This document shows positions 1-10,600 of a stretch of DNA of 64,000 bases, one piece after another; position 1 is the stretch's first letter, and every line of letters begins with the position of its first letter. The stretch is from Dehalococcoidales bacterium. GTDB taxonomy: Bacteria; Chloroflexota; Dehalococcoidia; Dehalococcoidales; UBA2162. A program made the translations under genes and the position numbers. The notes under the pieces were generated by a model. The model was not told where the DNA came from and ran no database searches. It saw only the letters and a program-made list of their open reading frames with translations. The stretch spans positions 1 through 64,000 of the forward strand of contig JAFGCW010000089.1 of NCBI GenBank assembly GCA_016932435.1. The letters are read 5' to 3'.

Positions 1-645
1 AGCTATTACATTGGTATCGGTTCTCGGATTGTCGGTGGAGTTGTCGCTCCAGTCGACAAAGACATAGCCGGTATTGGGTACGGCGGTGACGGGGGTACCG
101 GAGCCATTATAGGAGACGGTCTGGGAAGTATTGCCGGAGAGAGTACCGCCGGGACTGTCGGAGTAATTCAGGGTAAAGGTAGCGGGATCTCCACCAATAC
201 CAAATAACCATACAGTAATCGTGTTTTGCTGAGGATCATTGGATGGGATGGACATTTGACCTGATTGAGAACCAGTTGATGAAGGCGTAAATATTAACGA
301 GATATTGGCCGAGATGCCTGAGGCCAAAGTTTCGTCGGAAATATTGCCGAAGGTAATGCTGAACTGGGAATCATCGATAGTAATGGTACCTATGTCGAGA
401 TCCTTATCACCGATGTTTGTAACAGTAAGGATATGCGGCGTACTCGATGAATTAACGGATACTGTACCGAAATCTATATCAAATCTGGATACAGTTATGT
501 CCGGTCCGGAGCTTGTACCGGATAAAAAGGCATTAACAGGATTTTCGACAGGATTGTTTGTAAGAATGGACGTACTACCTGGAGGGAAAATAAAATTTGT
601 AAGGATTACTAATGAGAGTAAACCTTTCAAGAAAAATCCTTCCAT
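1..645 (-). CDS. Secreted choice-of-anchor / InlB-repeat protein (3' end beyond window)
   Basis: An open frame runs on the minus strand from ATG at 645 to base 1 with no stop, so 215 residues are visible and the C-terminus is lost. AAGGAG lies 7 nt before the ATG. The N-terminus has a short basic head and a hydrophobic stretch (FFLKGLLSLVILTNFIF) typical of a signal peptide. Residues about 55-150 carry the pattern FGTVSVNSSS...ILTVTNIG, as in choice-of-anchor D / HYDIN-type Ig-like domains. Residues about 165-215 (GTLSGNTSQTVSYNGSG then GYVFVDWSDNSTDNPRTDT) match divergent InlB B-repeats. It is probably a surface or secreted adhesion-type protein, divergent from the subtilase. The domain calls are family knowledge; the substrate is unknown. 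Confidence 0.75.
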   Translation of the reverse strand, partial: MEGFFLKGLLSLVILTNFIFPPGSTSILTNNPVENPVNAFLSGTSSGPDITVSRFDIDFGTVSVNSSSTPHILTVTNIGDKDLDIGTITIDDSQFSITFGNISDETLASGISANISLIFTPSSTGSQSGQMSIPSNDPQQNTITVWLFGIGGDPATFTLNYSDSPGGTLSGNTSQTVSYNGSGTPVTAVPNTGYVFVDWSDNSTDNPRTDTNVIA

Positions 646-1174
646 CTTGCATCTCCTTAACTGGTGGAATAGGTTCAGGTCGATATTTAAATGTGAAAAA
701 TAAAGATTAAGATGAGTCTTCCATTTTTACATCGATTCGACTTCTTCGTAAAATATTCTTGCCTGTATTTGCCATTATTTACTTCAGACATACTACTTCC
801 AGTGATTAAAGGGCAGTGCTGAAAAGGCAGTATTTCCTACGTACTATTTTGAAATGAGATATGAATTCCTACATCATCCGAAGGAGGTAAATATTATACT
901 CCTTCGAATGAATTCGCAGATTAATGTAGACCTCTTTAACCTTACCAGTTCTTATTATGTCCAATGACAGTGAGCCAAAAGTATCACAATTATGTTGGGA
1001 AGTCAATATTTACACATAGGTAGAGGCGTAACCTTGCTGAAAAACCTCCATCTCCGCTTTCTATTGAATTTCCTGGGTTGAGTCCAATTGTCTAATACTA
1101 TTTGATACGAACGGTTCTCAGGATAGAAACCTTAAGGAATATGTTAGGGCGCATCTCTATGATAGACATAAAAT
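646..1174. other. Intergenic region between divergent secreted-protein genes
   Basis: This stretch holds no convincing gene. It presumably carries the two divergent promoters. The only clear structure is an 8-bp perfect stem, CGAAGGAG at 879-886 and CTCCTTCG at 899-906, with a 12-nt AT-rich loop. No T-run follows it, so it is not a typical terminator. A short open frame from about 1102 overlaps the subtilase in another frame and is not supported. Confidence 0.6.
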
Positions 1175-2248
1175 GTGGACTACAAGTCAATCAAATTCTC
1201 TCTGATTTTTTTGCTAATAATTTCCAGTACGATTGCTTTTCGTATAGGTATGTATTCAGATTTCTCTACTTATGCCATAAGTTCAGTAGATGATAACTCT
1301 GAATCATCATTTTTCAATATGTCGTCATTTCAGATAGATACACCCACCGTCTCTAATCTTGAACATCAGAATGTTGTAGCGAATGAACATCCGGTGCGTT
1401 TTCAATACGATAGTGATATGGACGATAAAGTCGATAATATTATCAACTCCATGCCCCACTATCCGATTTTGAGACCCCAGGATTTTCAGGAGCAACCATT
1501 ACCAGATTATGACTGTCAGGTTGTTGTGGCTATAGTCGATACAGGTATAGATGCCAACCATAGGGATCTATATTCGGTAGTAGCTTCAGAAATTAACTTT
1601 ACGAACAGTCCGGCGGGAGCCCTGGATAGATACGGTCATGGTACCCATATCGCAGGGATAATCGCAGCGAAATCAGAATATAATCCTGGAGTGCAGGGTG
1701 TTGCGCCAAATTGCCGTTTGCTTAATGTTAAGGTAGTAGATGATCGAGGGCGTTATACCCTGGCCGATCTAATTGAAGGTATACGATGGGCCGTAGACAA
1801 CGGAGCGAACGTAATCAATATCAGCCTTGTTTCAGGCGAAAACTCAATTGAGCTGGAAAAGGCGATTAATTACGCCTGGCAGAATGGTGTCATAATAGTG
1901 GCGGCAGCTGGTAATGGTGGAACTAATACACCTTTTTACCCGGCAGCTTATGAACACTGTATAGCGGTAACGGCTGTTGATGATAGTGGAAATCTTATCC
2001 CGTTAGCAAATTATGGGGACTGGGTAGATATTGCCGCTCCGGGTTATAGAATTTATTCAACACTTCCCGGCAATACCTATGGATACATGTATGGGACTTC
2101 ATTTGCCACCGCGTACATCAGCGGCTTTGCCGCGACATTGTATCCATCAATCCAGGACGCTAACAACGATGGTAAGTCCAACGATGAAATTCGTCAAGTT
2201 ATCTTGGACTGTTTTACGGATGAACCGATTAAACTGGTACAGAATTAA
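1175..2248 (+). CDS. Secreted subtilisin-like serine protease (S8)
   Basis: A 357-residue subtilase. Residues 1-22 form a signal peptide or anchor. A propeptide-like region without recognisable motifs reaches about residue 110, and the catalytic domain follows. The triad is visible: Asp122 in VVAIVDTGID, His155 in YGHGTHIAG and Ser309 in YGTSFATAYISG, with oxyanion Asn247 in AAAGNGG. The domain ends soon after the Ser motif, with no C-terminal extension. The start is GTG at 1175; its ribosome site is weak, so the exact start is uncertain. It likely degrades extracellular protein. The gene stands alone, divergent from the InlB-repeat protein and convergent with the small membrane protein. Confidence 0.9.
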   Translation: MDYKSIKFSLIFLLIISSTIAFRIGMYSDFSTYAISSVDDNSESSFFNMSSFQIDTPTVSNLEHQNVVANEHPVRFQYDSDMDDKVDNIINSMPHYPILRPQDFQEQPLPDYDCQVVVAIVDTGIDANHRDLYSVVASEINFTNSPAGALDRYGHGTHIAGIIAAKSEYNPGVQGVAPNCRLLNVKVVDDRGRYTLADLIEGIRWAVDNGANVINISLVSGENSIELEKAINYAWQNGVIIVAAAGNGGTNTPFYPAAYEHCIAVTAVDDSGNLIPLANYGDWVDIAAPGYRIYSTLPGNTYGYMYGTSFATAYISGFAATLYPSIQDANNDGKSNDEIRQVILDCFTDEPIKLVQN

Positions 2249-2319
2249 ATCAGTCTATATTCATTTATCTACTGTTCTTTTTTAAGGCTCAAATATCTCA
2301 CTACCCATATTTAAAAGTA

Positions 2320-2733
2320 TTATTCATTACTACCAAGCCCGCATGCGATACATAAACCGTTAATAAAGAATATTACCAGGCTGATCATGAATAATCCTAC
2401 TGCTATCAAACACGCCAACCCTAATCCGTCACTAATACCAGGAATTTCAAGCCCCCATAACAAACTTTCACCACTCTTAAGCACAACCCATCCGATGCTT
2501 GTTGCTACCGCTTTTACCAAAACAAAAATCCCGACTATTACCGCCAGAACTAGCCACAACCACCAGTAGAAGTGGGTAAACTTTTTCAACATTGCCTTAA
2601 ATTTACTGTCCCCATCTTCTGTTTTTTCATTATATGAAATGTGGAATAGTATGTAGAATAATCCAAATAATAACAATGGATAAAAAGGATTTACTATTGA
2701 TTGATAAAAAAGTGATATATCTGAAAAATCCAT
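2320..2733 (-). CDS. Small three-helix membrane protein, unknown function
   Basis: A 137-residue protein with three hydrophobic segments: about residues 17-33, 55-80 and 102-128. A charged loop (NEKTEDGDSKFKAMLKK) lies between the first two. GGGAGGAACC sits directly before the ATG, a strong ribosome site. No family motif was recognised. Cysteines near the C-terminus (LCIACG) form a CxxC pair. The gene is monocistronic and convergent with the subtilase. Confidence 0.6.
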   Translation of the reverse strand: MDFSDISLFYQSIVNPFYPLLLFGLFYILFHISYNEKTEDGDSKFKAMLKKFTHFYWWLWLVLAVIVGIFVLVKAVATSIGWVVLKSGESLLWGLEIPGISDGLGLACLIAVGLFMISLVIFFINGLCIACGLGSNE

Positions 2734-2927
2734 GGTTCCTCCCTCGCTAATATTATGTCGTAACTGTTGTTTTGTAATTAAGATAAACGTGCTTTTTCGA
2801 GATGTTGCTTACTATTAGTATCTACAGGATTGTAGCGAATGGGCTAATATTATTCTCGATTTATCATAGTTGTCAACTATACTTACCTGATGAACTTGAA
2901 TTGAAATTGAGGTTGTTTTAAGAACTA

Positions 2928-2938
2928 TTGACCGTCAA
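2928..2938. promoter_or_regulatory. Candidate operator palindrome upstream of the PaaX-type gene
   Basis: TTGAC-C-GTCAA is a perfect 5+1+5 palindrome 22 nt upstream of the -35 box at 2961. It could be a regulator site, but it does not match the PaaX operator known from E. coli. Its role is inferred from position only. Confidence 0.25.
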
Positions 2939-2960
2939 GTATTAAAGATTTCTTCACCTA

Positions 2961-2989
2961 TTGACAAAACATCTTAATATGTTTATTAT
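2961..2989 (+). promoter_or_regulatory. Sigma-70-type promoter of the paaX-bam-like operon
   Basis: TTGACA at 2961-2966 and TATTAT at 2984-2989 are separated by 17 nt, a near-consensus pair. Transcription would start near 2996. The TTG within TTGACA is in frame with the downstream gene and lengthens the open frame artificially, so the promoter supports the ATG at 3024 as the real start. Confidence 0.65.
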
Positions 2990-3023
2990 TTGTAAAGCGA
3001 AATTAAAACGATATATAAAAATA

Positions 3024-3878
3024 ATGACATATAAAACAGTAAGTTCAAGAAAACGTATCATCCGCCCGCAGTCGGCAATGTTAACCCTTTATGGGGACTA
3101 TCTCCTCGACCGACAGGAGGAAATTGGTATCGGCAGTTTGATCACTCTTTTCAGTAATTTCGGTCTTTCCGACCAGGCAGTAAGGTCGGCGGTATCCCGC
3201 ATGTGCCATGCCGATCTTTTTAAAGCAAGAAGTGAAGGGCGGAAGAGTTATTACTCGCTGACTCCCAGGGGGCATAATTTACTCAGCACTGGAGCTCAAC
3301 GTATCTTCGTCAGGAAAGACACGACCTGGAATGGTACATGGAATATCGTTACCTATACCATACCGGAGGAGGAGCGAAAAACGCGAGACACCCTTCGCAG
3401 GGAACTGATATGGATGGGATACGGAGCTCTCTCCGGAGCTACCATGATTTCTCCCTATGATCTGACAGGCGAGGTAATGGAATTGGCTGAACGACTTGGT
3501 GTAATTGATCGTATCCATATATTTCAAGCCAGGGAGCAGGGGATGGTCGACGCAAAGGAAATAGTATCTTCCTGCTGGGACCTTGTCAGGATACATGACA
3601 TGTACTTCGAGTTTATTGAAAAATATCAACCCAGGTACGAACAATGGCTGGAACGTATTTATAACAAGGATAATATCGACGCCAGTGAGTACTTCCTTGA
3701 GAGGTTCCTGCTTATCCATGAGTACCGTAAGTTGCCTTTTTATGATCCCGATCTTCCTGGAGAACTACTGCCGGAAGACTGGCTGCGCCCAAAATCGGCG
3801 ACTCTGTTCCAGGAGTTTCATGACCTGCTCACCGATAAAGCCACAGAGTACTTTAACTCGGTAGTAGAAGCCTATTAA
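3024..3878 (+). CDS. PaaX-family transcriptional regulator
   Basis: A 284-residue protein. The N-terminal winged helix starts at RPQSAMLTLYGDYLLD, the PaaX hallmark, and continues through DQAVRSAVSRMCHADLF and SYYSLTPRGHNLL. The central PaaX domain follows (GTWNIVTYTIPEEERKTRD), then the C-terminal PaaX domain. In E. coli PaaX represses phenylacetate genes and is released by phenylacetyl-CoA. The gene sits 45 nt ahead of the BamB-like gene on the same strand and probably shares its promoter, so it likely senses an aromatic or other acyl-CoA and controls its own operon. ATG 3024 was chosen because the upstream in-frame TTG is part of the -35 box. Confidence 0.85.
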   Translation: MTYKTVSSRKRIIRPQSAMLTLYGDYLLDRQEEIGIGSLITLFSNFGLSDQAVRSAVSRMCHADLFKARSEGRKSYYSLTPRGHNLLSTGAQRIFVRKDTTWNGTWNIVTYTIPEEERKTRDTLRRELIWMGYGALSGATMISPYDLTGEVMELAERLGVIDRIHIFQAREQGMVDAKEIVSSCWDLVRIHDMYFEFIEKYQPRYEQWLERIYNKDNIDASEYFLERFLLIHEYRKLPFYDPDLPGELLPEDWLRPKSATLFQEFHDLLTDKATEYFNSVVEAY

Positions 3879-3923
3879 TAAACAAAGGAGTTCTCACTGA
3901 CTAAGAAATCCTGAGAAAAAATT

Positions 3924-5912
3924 ATGAGATACGCGGAAACAGGAATAAATCTGCATATTGATCTTTCACGCGGGAATATAGAGAAAGAGAAGGCCGATCC
4001 GAAGCTGACCGAACTCTATCTCGGTGGACTGGGCTCCAATGCCAGGATATTGTGGGACAGTGTACCCGCTGATACCGATGCTTTTTCACCGGATAATATT
4101 TTGATATTCAGCACCGGTCTGTTGTGCGGCACGCCGGCACCCGGAGCCAATCGCACTATTGTCTCAACTTTTTCTCCTCAGACCGGATTGATGGCATACT
4201 CGATGATGGGAGGATTCTGGGCTCCTGAGTTAAAGTTCGCCGGTTATGATAAGGTCATACTGCACGGTAAATCTCCTTCGCTGGTCTATATATGGATAAA
4301 CAATGACAAGGTAGAGATCCGTGACGCATCCCACCTCCGGGGAAAGGGAGCGCAGGAATCATCCGAACTGATCCGGTCAGAGCTGGAAGAACCGAAAGCT
4401 CACATAGCTTCTATCGGTTTGGCTGGGGAGAACAGTGTGTACTTTGCTTCGATCGAACAGGGCAGATCGAGTGCCAGCCGTGGTGGCGTCGGCGCGGTCA
4501 TGGGAAATAAAGGAGTAAAGGCTATAGCAGTTCGGGGAACAGGTCAGGTCGATATTGCCCGTCCGGACGAATTCATGGACCTCTGTAACGAAGTACTGAA
4601 ATATATCCAGTGGCGGAACGATAATCCTATAAAAGGCGTACCGCCGATACTGGCCGGGCTTGGTTCGCCACAGGAAATGGCGTTGACCGATGAAGAATGG
4701 CACACCACCAATTTTACCTGGGGCAATGCCCGTCATCGCAGGAAGGACTTCTGGACAAAGGAAGTCGAAAAAGAATGGACGGCAACTATGGAACAGGTAC
4801 GCGGTCGACTTCTGAGTTGCTACAACTGCCCGATGAAATGTGGGGCTCTGATTTCACCTCCGGGTACTGACAAGTACATGATGAAGTGCTACTCCAAGCT
4901 GACTTACACGATGGCGGCAATGTCAGATCTTGATTTCGGATTCAAGATTGCCCAGCGTGCGACCGAGTATGGAGTAGACGGTTTTTCAACTCCCCAGGTC
5001 ATGGCTTTTGCGATCGAACTGTATGAGAATGGCATTCTCACCGATGGTGACTTACCGGGATTTCCCTCCGATGGCGAAGAAAGATTTTTCTGGCTTCTAG
5101 ACAGGATCGCCAGGCGTGAAGGTATCGGTGACATTCTCGCCAACGGTGTCTATCATGCTGCCCGTCAGATCGGCAAGGGTGCTGAAGAATTCGACCACAA
5201 TACGATAAAAAAACACGAGCAGCTTCCCCTGAAACTGGGAATGCTCAACCCGATATATTACCTGATGTACACAACCGGAGAAAAAATCAATATCACGCAG
5301 ATCGAAGGCCAGTTCCCTCAGGCTCCTTTTGCTACCAAGGAAGAACGGGAGGAGTTCGTGAAGGACTGGTTCCAGGTTCCGGATGAGAAGTTCAAGCGGT
5401 TCATTCTTGATTGGGAACCACGGGGTGAAAAAGCGATCCCGTTTTTCCCGGACATCCAGACGACCTGCGAGATGGTTGACTGGATGGAGATGATGCATTA
5501 CATCGACGATTCTGTCGGAATATGCGCCGGACTTTCTTCATTTCCGATAAAACCTGCCTATCACATACATAATTACCCGGCTGTTATCTCGTCGGCGACA
5601 GGATTAGACATCGATGAAGCCGGGCTGAAAAAAATAGCCAGGCGGAACCGGACGTTGCTTAGGGCAGTAAACATCAGGAGAGGTTTGCGAAGAAACGATG
5701 AGAAAGCTCCCGAGGACCACTGGCGGAAAAGATTTCCGGAACTCGAAACAGAACTCCTCGACGAATACTACAAGTTCAAGGGCTGGAACAACGAGGGCGT
5801 TCCCACTGCGGAATCGTTAGAAGAACTGGAACTAGACTATGTGAAAGAAGACTTTCTTCGGAGAGGCATCCTGACCGAAAAGTCCGCTGCACGTAAGAAG
5901 AACAAGGAATAA
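3924..5912 (+). CDS. bamB: BamB-like tungsten-pterin AOR-family catalytic subunit
   Basis: A 662-residue member of the aldehyde:ferredoxin oxidoreductase family. Domain 1 opens with MRYAETGINLHIDLS and contains YLGGLGSNARIL and GTPAPGANRTIVSTFSPQTG. The [4Fe-4S] ligands C299-x2-C302-x3-C306 lie in SCYNCPMKCG, with the likely fourth cysteine C534 in GICAGLSSF. The C-terminal part (HNTIKKHEQLPLKLGMLNP, EGQFPQAPF, HYIDDSVG) resembles BamB, the benzoyl-CoA dearomatising subunit of class II benzoyl-CoA reductase, more closely than aldehyde-oxidising AORs; this is from memory, not alignment. It heads a five-gene run of BamC-, BamD-, BamE- and BamF-like genes. The substrate is inferred; another acyl-CoA or an aldehyde is possible. 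Confidence 0.82.
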   Translation: MRYAETGINLHIDLSRGNIEKEKADPKLTELYLGGLGSNARILWDSVPADTDAFSPDNILIFSTGLLCGTPAPGANRTIVSTFSPQTGLMAYSMMGGFWAPELKFAGYDKVILHGKSPSLVYIWINNDKVEIRDASHLRGKGAQESSELIRSELEEPKAHIASIGLAGENSVYFASIEQGRSSASRGGVGAVMGNKGVKAIAVRGTGQVDIARPDEFMDLCNEVLKYIQWRNDNPIKGVPPILAGLGSPQEMALTDEEWHTTNFTWGNARHRRKDFWTKEVEKEWTATMEQVRGRLLSCYNCPMKCGALISPPGTDKYMMKCYSKLTYTMAAMSDLDFGFKIAQRATEYGVDGFSTPQVMAFAIELYENGILTDGDLPGFPSDGEERFFWLLDRIARREGIGDILANGVYHAARQIGKGAEEFDHNTIKKHEQLPLKLGMLNPIYYLMYTTGEKINITQIEGQFPQAPFATKEEREEFVKDWFQVPDEKFKRFILDWEPRGEKAIPFFPDIQTTCEMVDWMEMMHYIDDSVGICAGLSSFPIKPAYHIHNYPAVISSATGLDIDEAGLKKIARRNRTLLRAVNIRRGLRRNDEKAPEDHWRKRFPELETELLDEYYKFKGWNNEGVPTAESLEELELDYVKEDFLRRGILTEKSAARKKNKE

Positions 5913-5915
5913 ATA

Positions 5916-6461
5916 ATGGCGCAAGAAAAGAATACGAAAACCATCAAGGTGATTAATATTGACGTGGATAAGTGCAACGGGTGCCGGGCGTGTGAGGTTG
6001 CCTGTTCTGCATTTCATGCAACACCGAGATACAGCAGTAATTATCCGGGCAAATCGCGTATCAGCGTAATTCATGAACCGCTCAAAGATATGTTCATACC
6101 TGTGATTGCAGGCAGAAATGTCAGAGCGGAATGTACCAGTCGCTCAAAATATACCATTGAAGGAAAGGAGTATGACGAGTGCGCGTTCTGCCGGACTTCC
6201 TGTCCTTCACGAACACTGTTTAAGGAACCGGACTCGGGACTCCCATTCCAGTGTGACATGTGCGAAAGCGATCCGCCGCTGGAAGAACCGAACTGCGTAC
6301 AGTGGTGTCTGTCCGATGCGCTGACCTACGAAGAAAGAGAAGAAGAGGTCGAAGAGGAAGTGGGACTGGAAGAAATGGAGATCGGACTGGAGTCGCTGGT
6401 AGATAAATTCGGACTTGAAAAGGTAGTGGATGCCATTGTTCGGATGTCCGGGAAAGAATAA
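5916..6461 (+). CDS. bamC: BamC-like multi-cluster ferredoxin subunit
   Basis: A 181-residue electron-transfer protein beginning 3 nt after the BamB-like stop. Cysteine groups suit several [4Fe-4S] clusters: C20-x2-C23-x2-C26-x3-C30, then C89, C92 and C96 in CAFCRTSCPS, then C113-x2-C116 with C127-x3-C131. The C-terminal tail is strongly acidic (EEREEEVEEEVGLEE). In the Bam complex this subunit docks on BamB and passes electrons from the Hdr-like module to the tungsten site. The near-zero gap to bamB and the matching architecture support the same pairing here. Confidence 0.8.
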   Translation: MAQEKNTKTIKVINIDVDKCNGCRACEVACSAFHATPRYSSNYPGKSRISVIHEPLKDMFIPVIAGRNVRAECTSRSKYTIEGKEYDECAFCRTSCPSRTLFKEPDSGLPFQCDMCESDPPLEEPNCVQWCLSDALTYEEREEEVEEEVGLEEMEIGLESLVDKFGLEKVVDAIVRMSGKE

Positions 6462-6485
6462 AGACTGTTACTGTAAAGGGAACAA

Positions 6486-7628
6486 ATGGAGACTATAACT
6501 CCTTTCAAAGAAGCGATAGATGAGATAAAAGAAGCAGGCGGAGAAGTTTTCAAGTACTGCTATCAGTGCGGACTCTGCGATACGGTCTGTCCGTGGAACA
6601 GAGTGAGTAATTTCAGCATGCGTTACCTGGTCAGACTGGCTGCCTTCGGGCTACCCGAAATAGAAGGTGAGGACATCTGGCGCTGTACTACCTGCGGAAG
6701 CTGCCCGCAACGATGTCCCAGGGGAGTAGGTACCGCGGACATTGCCGTGTCTTTTCGCAGGATAGCCATGAAGTACGGAATTACGCCAGAACCTTTACAT
6801 ACAGTAAGTGCCAGCCTTGGCACCGAAGGTAATCCTCTCCGGGAAGCTCGTGCCGAAAGATCCAAATGGGCTGATGGATTATCTGTGAAACCTTTTATCG
6901 AAGAGATGGAAATTTTGTACTTTCCCGGCTGCTACCCGAGTTATGATCCCCGCCTGAAGAAAGTGGCTGTCGCCACGGTGTCTATTCTCAACAAAGCAGG
7001 AGTGGAGTTCGGTATTCTCGGTGACAAAGAAAACTGCTGCGGTGAAAGCATTCGTAAGGCAGGCAATGAAACTCTGTATAAAAGACTGGCAAGAGAAAAT
7101 ATCAAAACTTTCATCGATAATGGAGTGCATAGGATATTGGTTTCATCTCCCCACTGTTATCACACTTTTAAGAATGAATATCCCGAATTCAACGTGAATT
7201 TCGAGGTGGTGCACATCACGCAATACTTAGCCGAACTAATTACCACAGGCAGGCTTGAATTAAAAGAAGAATATCAGAAGAAGGTAACTTACCATGATCC
7301 CTGCTACCTCGGCAGGCACAATGGTATCTATGAAGAGCCACGTGAGGTTCTGAATAGAGTTCCCGGTCTAGAACTGGTCGATATGCCTGAATCGCGGGAG
7401 AACAGCTTCTGTTGCGGTGGAGGAGGCGGCAGGATATGGATGGACACGGCGAAAGGCGAGAGATTTTCCGATCTTAGACTGGAGCAGGCATTTGAAACAG
7501 GTGTTGAAGAACTGGTTACCGCCTGCCCGTATTGTATCACCAATTTTGAAGACAGCAGGCTGTCTGTTAAGAATGGCGAATCGGTTATTATCAAGGATAT
7601 TACTGAAATTATCAGCGAAGTGATATAA
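6486..7628 (+). CDS. HdrD/GlpC-like CCG-domain iron-sulfur protein (BamD-like)
   Basis: A 380-residue protein. Two N-terminal [4Fe-4S] sites are visible: C25, C28, C31, C35 in [11 protein letters not shown] and C67, C70, C73, C77 in [11 protein letters not shown]. Two cysteine-rich CCG domains follow, with NCCGES near residue 180 and FCCGGGGGR near residue 310. In heterodisulfide reductases the CCG domains bind noncubane clusters; in Bam-like systems this subunit links the HdrA-type flavoprotein to the ferredoxin subunit. It is 24 nt from the previous gene and 8 nt from hdrA, clearly in the same operon. Whether it reduces a disulfide or only relays electrons cannot be told. Confidence 0.8.
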   Translation: METITPFKEAIDEIKEAGGEVFKYCYQCGLCDTVCPWNRVSNFSMRYLVRLAAFGLPEIEGEDIWRCTTCGSCPQRCPRGVGTADIAVSFRRIAMKYGITPEPLHTVSASLGTEGNPLREARAERSKWADGLSVKPFIEEMEILYFPGCYPSYDPRLKKVAVATVSILNKAGVEFGILGDKENCCGESIRKAGNETLYKRLARENIKTFIDNGVHRILVSSPHCYHTFKNEYPEFNVNFEVVHITQYLAELITTGRLELKEEYQKKVTYHDPCYLGRHNGIYEEPREVLNRVPGLELVDMPESRENSFCCGGGGGRIWMDTAKGERFSDLRLEQAFETGVEELVTACPYCITNFEDSRLSVKNGESVIIKDITEIISEVI

Positions 7629-7636
7629 GGATAAAA

Positions 7637-10600
7637 GTGGAAGATAATCCGTTTATCAAAGATAAGATACGGCAACTTCGAAAAAGTCTCGGAGAGAGTG
7701 AATTTGGAGATGTGATGGTTGTCGGAGGGGGAGTCAGCGGTATCCAGGCGTCCCTCGACCTGGCGGATTCTGGTTTCAGGGTATATCTCGTAGATAAACT
7801 TCCGGCAATCGGTGGTCATATGGCCCAACTGGACAAGACCTTTCCTACTAACGACTGCTCAATGTGAATACTCTCACCGAAACTGGTCGAGGTCGGCCGG
7901 CATCCAAACATAGAGGTACTGACGTATACCGAAGTCACTGAAGTCGAAGGTGAAGCCGGTAACTTCCATGTTACTCTGACGAAAAAACCGAGGTATATTA
8001 TCGAGGATAAATGCCGGGGCTGCACAACCTGTGTCGAATACTGCCCGGTCAGCTACCCGGATCCTTTTAACCAGGATATATCCACCAATAAAGCCGTCCA
8101 TATATATTATTCGCAGGCAATCCCGCTGGTAGCCTATATCGACGAGAACTGCCTCTACCTTAAAGAGAAGAAATGCCGCGAGTGTGAAGCCGTCTGCGAG
8201 AACAAGGCGATAGATTTCAGCCAGACACCGGAGAAGATTAGCCTGAGTGTCGGAGCGATAATCCTTGCTGCCGGCATAGAGCCCTTCGACCCATCGATAA
8301 GGGAGGATTATGGTTACGGCAGGATTGCTAATGTGGTGACAAGCATGGACTACGAGCGGCTGCTGTGTGCCACCGGGCCCTATGAGGGCGAGATTCTCCG
8401 GGCATCAGATAAACAACACCCGAAAAAGATAGCCTGGATACAGTGTGTGGGTTCAAGGCAGGTGATACCCGGTGGAAACAGCTATTGCTCGTCGGTATGC
8501 TGTACCTATACCCAGAAGCAGGTGATCGTTACCAAAGAGCACGATGCTGATGTGGAGTGTACCATATTTCATAATGATATTCGTTCTCACGGCAAGGACT
8601 TCGAACGGTACTACGAAAGGACGAAAAACCTTCCCGGCGTCCGGTTTATCAGGAGTTACGTTTCGCTGGGTAAGGAGATACCGGAGACCGGAAATGTAAC
8701 CATACGGTATTCGACACCTGATGAAGGCGTCCGGGAGGAAGAATTCGACACGGTTGTCCTGTCAGTCGGTCTGAATCCGCCCGCTGATTATAATGACCTA
8801 TCGAAAGTGTTTGGTATAGAGCTTGAATCTCACGGATTCTGCGCAACTAATCCTGTTAATCCAATAGAGACATCACGCCCCGGTATTTTTGTTAGTAGTG
8901 GTTTCCAGGGACCTGTTGATATACCTGAATCGGTATATTCCGCCAGCGGGGCCGCTTCGGAAAGCGGTGAATTGCTGGATTACCGGCGTAACAAGCTGAG
9001 TACGGAAAGGATATATCCCGAAGAAAGGGATATATCCGGCGAAGAGCCTAAAATCGGCGTGTTCGTCTGCCACTGCGGGGCAAATATCGGAAGGGTGGTC
9101 AATGTCCCCTCAGTGGTCGAGTATGCCCGATCATTGCTGGGTGTAGTCTATGCCCAGGAACAGCTTTTTTCCTGCGCAACTAACTGCACCCAGGAGATAA
9201 CAGATATCATCCGGGAAAAAGGACTGAATCGTGTTGTGGTCGCCGCATGCTCACCGAGAACCCTGGAACCATTGTTCCGCGACACTCTAAGAGAAGCTGG
9301 TATCAATCCATATTACTTTGAGTTTGCCAACATCCGAGAACACTGCTCCTGGGTACATTCCCGCGAAAAGGAAGAAGCTACCAGCAAAGCCAAAGATATC
9401 GTAAGAATGTCGGTAGCGCGAGCCTGTTATCTGGAACCCCTAAAGGAATACGATTTGCCCGTTACTAAAACAGCGCTGGTAATCGGCGGCGGTTTGGCAG
9501 GCATGACCTGCGCGCTTTCTATCGCCGAACAGGGATACGAAGTACATCTGGTGGAGAGAGAATCCGAACTCGGTGGAACTGCAAGAAGAATTTACACAAC
9601 ACTCGAAGGGCTGGACGTTCAGGACTTCCTGAGCGAGTTTGTAAAAAAAATCTACACAAATCCTCTGATACACGTCTATTCGAATGCAAAGATCAGAAAA
9701 ACCACGGGATATGTCGGAAATTTCGTGACTATGGTCAATTCTGGGAAGGGTATATCAGAGATAAAACACGGGGCGACTGTTATCGCTACCGGCGCCGATG
9801 TGTATACACCTACCGAGCATCTGTATGGTGAAAATGAAAAGGTGCTGACGCACCTGGAACTGGAAGAGAAGATTGCCGCAAAGGATGAAAGCCTGGTATA
9901 TGCTAACAGCCTGGTAATGATCCAATGTGTGGGCTGCAGGAATAAAGACCGCAACTACTGCAGTAGGGTATGCTGCAGCGAATCGATAAAGAACGCCCTG
10001 CGACTGAAGGAAATAAATCCTGATATCGATATAAATATTCTGTACCGGGATATGCGGACGTATGGATTGAAGGAAGATTATTACCGCGAAGCGGCGGAAA
10101 AAGAGATAAGGTTCATTCGCTATGAGCCGGAAAACCCACCGAAAGTTGAGAACGTCAGTGAAGATGGTAGAGATATTCTAAGAGTTACTCTTCCTGATCC
10201 TGTTCTTAATAAAATGATAGCCCTGGATGCCGATTACCTTACCCTGGCGGCGGCTGTTATTCCTTCTGCCGGGACTGAAGAACTGGCGGAACTATTCAGG
10301 CTGACTCTTAATCCTGACGGATTTTTTAAGGAAGCTCATGTAAAATTGAAACCGGTTGAGTTTGCCACTGAGGGTATATATCTCTGCGGAATGGCACAGT
10401 ATCCCAAGCACATTACGGAAACGCTCAGCCAGGCGTATGGAGCTGCCGGACGGGTACTGACTCTTTTATCAAAAGATACGGTAACTGCTTCCGGTTCCGT
10501 ATGTGAAGTCGTGGAATCGAAGTGTATCGGGTGCGGAGCCTGCAGTTCAGCCTGTACCTATGACGCTATCGAGATGCGGGAAACGAAGCAGGGATTGAAA